From: Cerrena zonata
Taxonomy: Eukaryota > Basidiomycota > Agaricomycetes > Polyporales > Cerrenaceae
Reading direction: 5' to 3'
Length of the DNA: 64,000 bases
Assembly: GCA_038087015.1 (NCBI GenBank)
Contig: JASBNA010000020.1
Coordinates: 310,001 to 374,000, forward strand
Below, in pieces: positions 60,392 to 64,000 of this stretch (its first letter is position 1; each line of letters starts with the position of its first letter). Below the pieces are notes generated by a model, which saw only the letters and a program-made list of their open reading frames with translations, had not been told where the DNA came from and searched no databases. The position numbers and the translations under genes are program-made.

Positions 60392-61202
60392 TCAAGAGAG
60401 GTTTGGTAGAAATGCGGGCTTGGGAATCAATTTAGGAAATGAAAGAAATCGCCGCGAGGGTAGAGTCCGATTCGTAACGCGGGCACACACGATCAGCTTA
60501 AACACCGGTGACATTAGGCTTTCATCCTCGGCGGAGTAAGTCAGCGGAGAAAGCAAGGTTTTGCCCAATAACACCTGTCGCTCGTCTGAATCGTCAATGC
60601 GTATATCGTCGGGTCTTTCGGTCCTTAAGGAAATAAATTGCACCGGGTGCGTATAGGTCTTGCCACCATAATCACTATGGGATGACTCGATGAACACATC
60701 GCTGAGGAAGCAGAAGGAGGGCTCGAAGTCATTAAGAGATTGCTTTACCTCGTTGAGCCAGAAGGTGACGTGAAGCCGAGCGTGTTCAGAATCTAGACTA
60801 AGGCGTACAGTGAAAGCGCTCACAAGATGACAGTCCTTTCAAGTTTCCACGTCTGATTAGAGTCTGTATTGAGTCATACTCTCCGGTCTGCTATGTATTA
60901 TGTGAGTGTGAACTTACCAGATAATATGAAGATGTGCTCGTACGATGGCTCATAAACCCGATGAGGCGAACAATGCCTGAGCTAAACTTACACCGAAGTT
61001 CATAATGATATGGCCACTCTTTACACCGGTCTAGGTGATGTCGGTCATCACATATCGTCAACATTGAATTGTGTTCAATTCGACGAACGAGAGAAAGTAA
61101 CACTAGTCCGATATCACACGGTGACGTGTGACTCGGCCGAAAGGCCATGTCAGGGCATACTGCGGGGTAATATGTCGAGTTGAAAGCAATTGGAAAATCC
61201 AT
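60392..61202 (-). CDS. Unidentified protein, probably with a frame break
   Basis: Exon 61202-60918 starts MDFPIAFNSTYYPAVCPDM, continues through SMLTICDDRHHLDRCKEWPY and SGIVRLIGFMSHRTSTSSYYL, and ends at a GTAAGT donor. A second open frame (60826-60392) reads SAFTVRLSLDSEHARLHVTF, FCFLSDVFIESSH and so on to LPNLS. The good acceptor TAATCAG at 60855 leads to TWKLERTVIL and a stop exactly where one extra base would join it to the second frame. A poorer acceptor (GAAAG) at 60836 joins them directly. Composition and length suggest a real gene of about 240 residues. Upstream exons toward 61.7 kb are possible but could not be fixed. The family is not recognised. Confidence 0.4.
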
Positions 61203-62877
61203 ATGTTGACCAGAGATGTAGAAAGAAATCGGTCCGAAAATTGACAGATGTCAGGTATTTTTTCATCTTGATATACCGAAAACGGATCAGCGACACACTG
61301 TAAGCGAGAGTTCAGGATCACTTTCTGCGATACGTTGGTCGACAAGATGCCGCATGATCCTTGAAGTTGGGCGCAGAGGCAACGATGCCGGGGTGAGGGG
61401 TGAGGCCGATGACGTTCCAACATCCTCACGTGTTTGAGTGTCCGGATCACCGATGACAGGTTACAGTAAGTACGCGGGTCATGGAGGAGCGTAGAAACCC
61501 TGGAAGACGGAGAGGATTGTTGATAGACAGATTTCCGGGGCTCGAGCCGAAGTGTAAGTCTACGAAGATTTATTCTGTGTTGCACTACCAGACTAGAAGG
61601 AAGTCGCAAAGCTATCACTTACCGAAGAATTCTGTGAATTTCACAACTTGTACGGACGGAAAGGTGCAACATACGGCATTCGCTAAGCGGGAAGAGCATA
61701 CAGTTGGCCTTGAAGAGCGTCTGACGCTTATCTCAACTCCGTCCCCGTTGTACCAAACAACGGGATTATGACCACAAGGTCGTCTTGCACCTCGAGCAAT
61801 CTACATTCAGGGAAAAAATTCATGCAAATAAAAACATGTTCCGATCCATGAGAACACCAACGTCTTGAGTGTAAGTCTTATAAGGTCTTGTACAGCTAGA
61901 TGAGGCTGGCGGAGTTAGGCTATCAAAATTGGGTTGTGCTTCAGTTTCAAAATCGCTGAGGAACGATGGAGATATGTATCTATTCTAAGAAAAGAAAACA
62001 TAAGATAAAGACCAGAGTACGGTACAGTAAGCGCTCTATAACTTTAATTAAGCGCGGAACCAAATCCATATTTCCCGGATCTCTTTCCGTTTACCACTAC
62101 GGAGTGCTGTACTGCCTCTGCAGTAAGAACACACCGGTATTAGGTAGACCTGACCGGTATTCCGAAGTTGTTGTCAAGCAAGTCAGAGTAGTTGTTAGGT
62201 TTGAAACGGTACGGAACCACATCATGAGGATCGTGCTACCCTTCTGGTCATTCTATGATGCAAACCATCCACACAGATGGATGTCAGACGTCGCTGTCGG
62301 AGCCAAACAGATACGCTTCACTCATATGTATCTTTCTGGGCGTCGCGTCTTCGTTTTGACTGACTGCGATGTTTGGAGGCTGTACTGGATCCGGTTATAG
62401 CTCGCGATAATCTTGCCCCACCACCCCGCGTGCCTTCATACGGAAGCATTGCACAATCTTCAGCACATTAGAGAGCTGTATTAGGCCTCAAAACTGCCAC
62501 ACCATTCTGCCGCGCTGGCTGGTGGAGATAACCTTCTGCTGAGCTTCACTGGTCTTCCTCGAGGCATCATTTACGACTGTATAGTGCTTTGACTCAATCT
62601 TCTGCCCCACATATAGGCCTTCTCGCGTTTGCTGACTCCCTCGAGGCAGTTCTAGCACTAATCTGCAGCTTATTGCCGAGTAACTGGTAAGTTGCTGCTG
62701 GGAAGCGACGAGTTGTGAAGTGCTCACGCAGTTGCCTAGAAGAGAATAAAGGCAGAATCACGCCCACGGTGCGCTCTAGCCCCGTGTGTCACTGATTTTT
62801 CACGATCTTACCTCTTGATTTTAACCTAGTTACCGACGCTACTCTCGCGACCTTGGTATACTTCTCCGACATTTACC
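61203..62877. other. 1.7-kb stretch, possibly including 5' exons of the minus-strand gene
   Basis: A 171-codon minus-strand frame at 61103-61618 partly overlaps the preceding gene in another frame. A 144-codon plus frame at 61966-62400 (ending WRLYWIRL) and a minus frame at 62488-62727 show no motif. None is called. Confidence 0.35.
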
Positions 62878-64000
62878 ATGGCTGCACCTTACGATCATGA
62901 TGCGCTCCTGCCCGACATTGACGATGATGGTACGTGTACCGACGTTTCCTTTTTAGGTATCAACACATGTTGTACTCATCGCGACTACCATGCATTGCAG
63001 ATGGAATGCCGCCTCTCGTCGACAACCCAAACCCGCCCATGACTTTTACTTTTGCTACAGACATGACTCCGATCACGTACGGAGCTGCTCCAGCTGGGTT
63101 TGAGACCAACCTTCCCGACCCGCCTCGAAGCATGTTCATTTATTCTCCTCCAACTTCACCTATTCTCGGGCCTATGAAAACCTCGCATGCTAAGAAGAGA
63201 GACCCATCGTACATCCCAAGACCTCCCAATGCGTTCATTCTCTTCCGGTCTCACTTCATTCGTGCTCAGCATATTCCAGGAAAAACTGAGGGAAATCACA
63301 GTGCTCTTTCAAAGATCATTGGTACGTTACAATACTTTCTAAATATATCATAGCCTAAACTTATTTCTTCTGACTCCAGGAAAATACTGGAAGACTCTCC
63401 CTCGCGAGGAACGAGAAGTATGGGAAGCGAAGGCCATCGTTGCACAAGCCGAACATAGGAAGAGGTATCCTGACTGGCGGTTCAGACCAAGTGCCAATGC
63501 TCTCGCGAAAGTCAAAGATGGACCTCGGAAGAGAAATAGGAAAGGAAGAGGAGAGCCAGAGAAAGGGGAAAGAAGTCGAGAGAAACGTTGCGACAAGATC
63601 GCTGACCTTTTGGTAGCGGGAACGACGGGGAACGCATTACAGGCTGCGATAGAAGCGTATGATTGCGAAGCTGGTACCAAGCGTGTCAAGGAAGAGGGTG
63701 GAGGTGTTGTGGTTATGCAAGTCCAGGAGCAAATCTCCCCTCTGAATGTAGACGTTCCCCGACCTCAACTCCATCCTATCAAGGCGAGCATGCCGACGAG
63801 TGACCAGAACAATCACCGTTCTCTTACTCCAGAAGCGTATCACGAGGGTCGCTTCAAGACGCCGCTCACATCGATGTTCAAGCGGTCCTCCTCAGCCCCT
63901 GCCTCACACAATCGCAACGAGGTATCGTCCGCGCAGACGGAGACCCCGCCTTGCGTAGTCAACGTGCCTTCACCTCCTGTCGACATTACACTTTCTCCAG
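62878..64000 (+). CDS. HMG-box (MATA_HMG type) transcription factor, 3' end outside the window
   Basis: Exons 62878-62929, 63001-63321 and 63380 onward (introns of 71 and 58 bp) run off the window, giving about 331 residues so far. After MAAPYDHDALLPDIDDDGMPP and a Pro-rich region the HMG box lies at about 98-175: YIPRPPNAFILFRSHF, NHSALSKIIGKYW, LPREEREVWEAKA, AEHRKRYPDWRFRP. One intron splits the box after KIIG. A basic stretch (GPRKRNRKGRG) and the helix CDKIADLLVAGTTGNALQA follow, the latter aligning with the same place in the HMG gene at 11.4 kb. The two are therefore paralogues, distinct from the insertion-bearing gene at 51-52.7 kb. Confidence 0.9.

Noticed and set aside
1..64000. CRISPR arrays, operons, insertion sequences or prophage
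   Set aside because: No regularly spaced repeats, no prokaryotic gene spacing or ribosome binding sites; the spliceosomal introns mark this as eukaryotic.
1..64000. LTR or DNA transposons
   Set aside because: No integrase, reverse transcriptase or transposase motif and no long direct or inverted terminal repeats were noticed by eye; a repeat search could still find small elements.

Overview
The window looks like nuclear DNA of a mushroom-forming basidiomycete (Agaricomycetes). The genes are cut by many very short GT-AG introns (mostly 49-80 bp), sit on both strands without operons, and belong to families typical of this group: basidiomycete DUF6699 and DUF6535 proteins, HET-domain and metacaspase proteins, and MATA-type HMG-box regulators. 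Everything below was read by eye from sequence and splice signals; no database search was run. LAYOUT: 1-289 holds the 5' end of a minus-strand gene that leaves the window. 3742-5055 is a DUF6699 gene, 5658-7073 (-) a Lunapark (LNP1) ER-shaping protein, and 8154-8546 a RidA-family enzyme. 11424-12976 is an HMG-box regulator, 16176-17119 the exosome subunit RRP46, 17669-19448 a HET-domain protein and 19659-21964 a DUF6535 membrane protein. 22570-23101 (-) is an unidentified small gene. 23655-24769 (-) is a shortened metacaspase. 27270-27917 is a DUF6699 gene. 30624-32786 and 34890-37177 are a direct tandem pair of metacaspases. 38256-39025 (-) and 39612-40644 (-) are two more DUF6699-type genes. 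41145-42455 is the spindle checkpoint WD40 protein BUB3, 43408-46219 a MUP1-like methionine permease with 20 exons, and 46303-47274 (-) a MYND-finger protein. 47746-47844 is an intron-containing tRNA-Ala(AGC). 51075-52757 (-) is a second HMG-box gene, 56359-57348 an endonuclease III-like DNA glycosylase, 57903-59352 a fifth DUF6699-type gene and 60392-61202 (-) an unidentified gene. 62878 to the window end is a third HMG-box gene. HOW THEY RELATE: conserved housekeeping genes (LNP1, RRP46, BUB3, the glycosylase, MUP1, the tRNA) are interspersed with lineage-expanded accessory genes linked to self/non-self recognition and cell death (HET, three metacaspases), fungal-specific unknowns (DUF6699 x5, DUF6535) and regulators of mating or development (three HMG-box genes). 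Long gene-poor stretches separate them. NOTABLE: seven single-base reading-frame lesions lie in otherwise conserved genes (MUP1 twice, BUB3, two metacaspases, one DUF6699), plus one suspected in the unidentified gene at 60.8 kb. Several are in short homopolymers, which suggests consensus indel errors or allele decay. MUP1 also appears to need a one-nucleotide exon.
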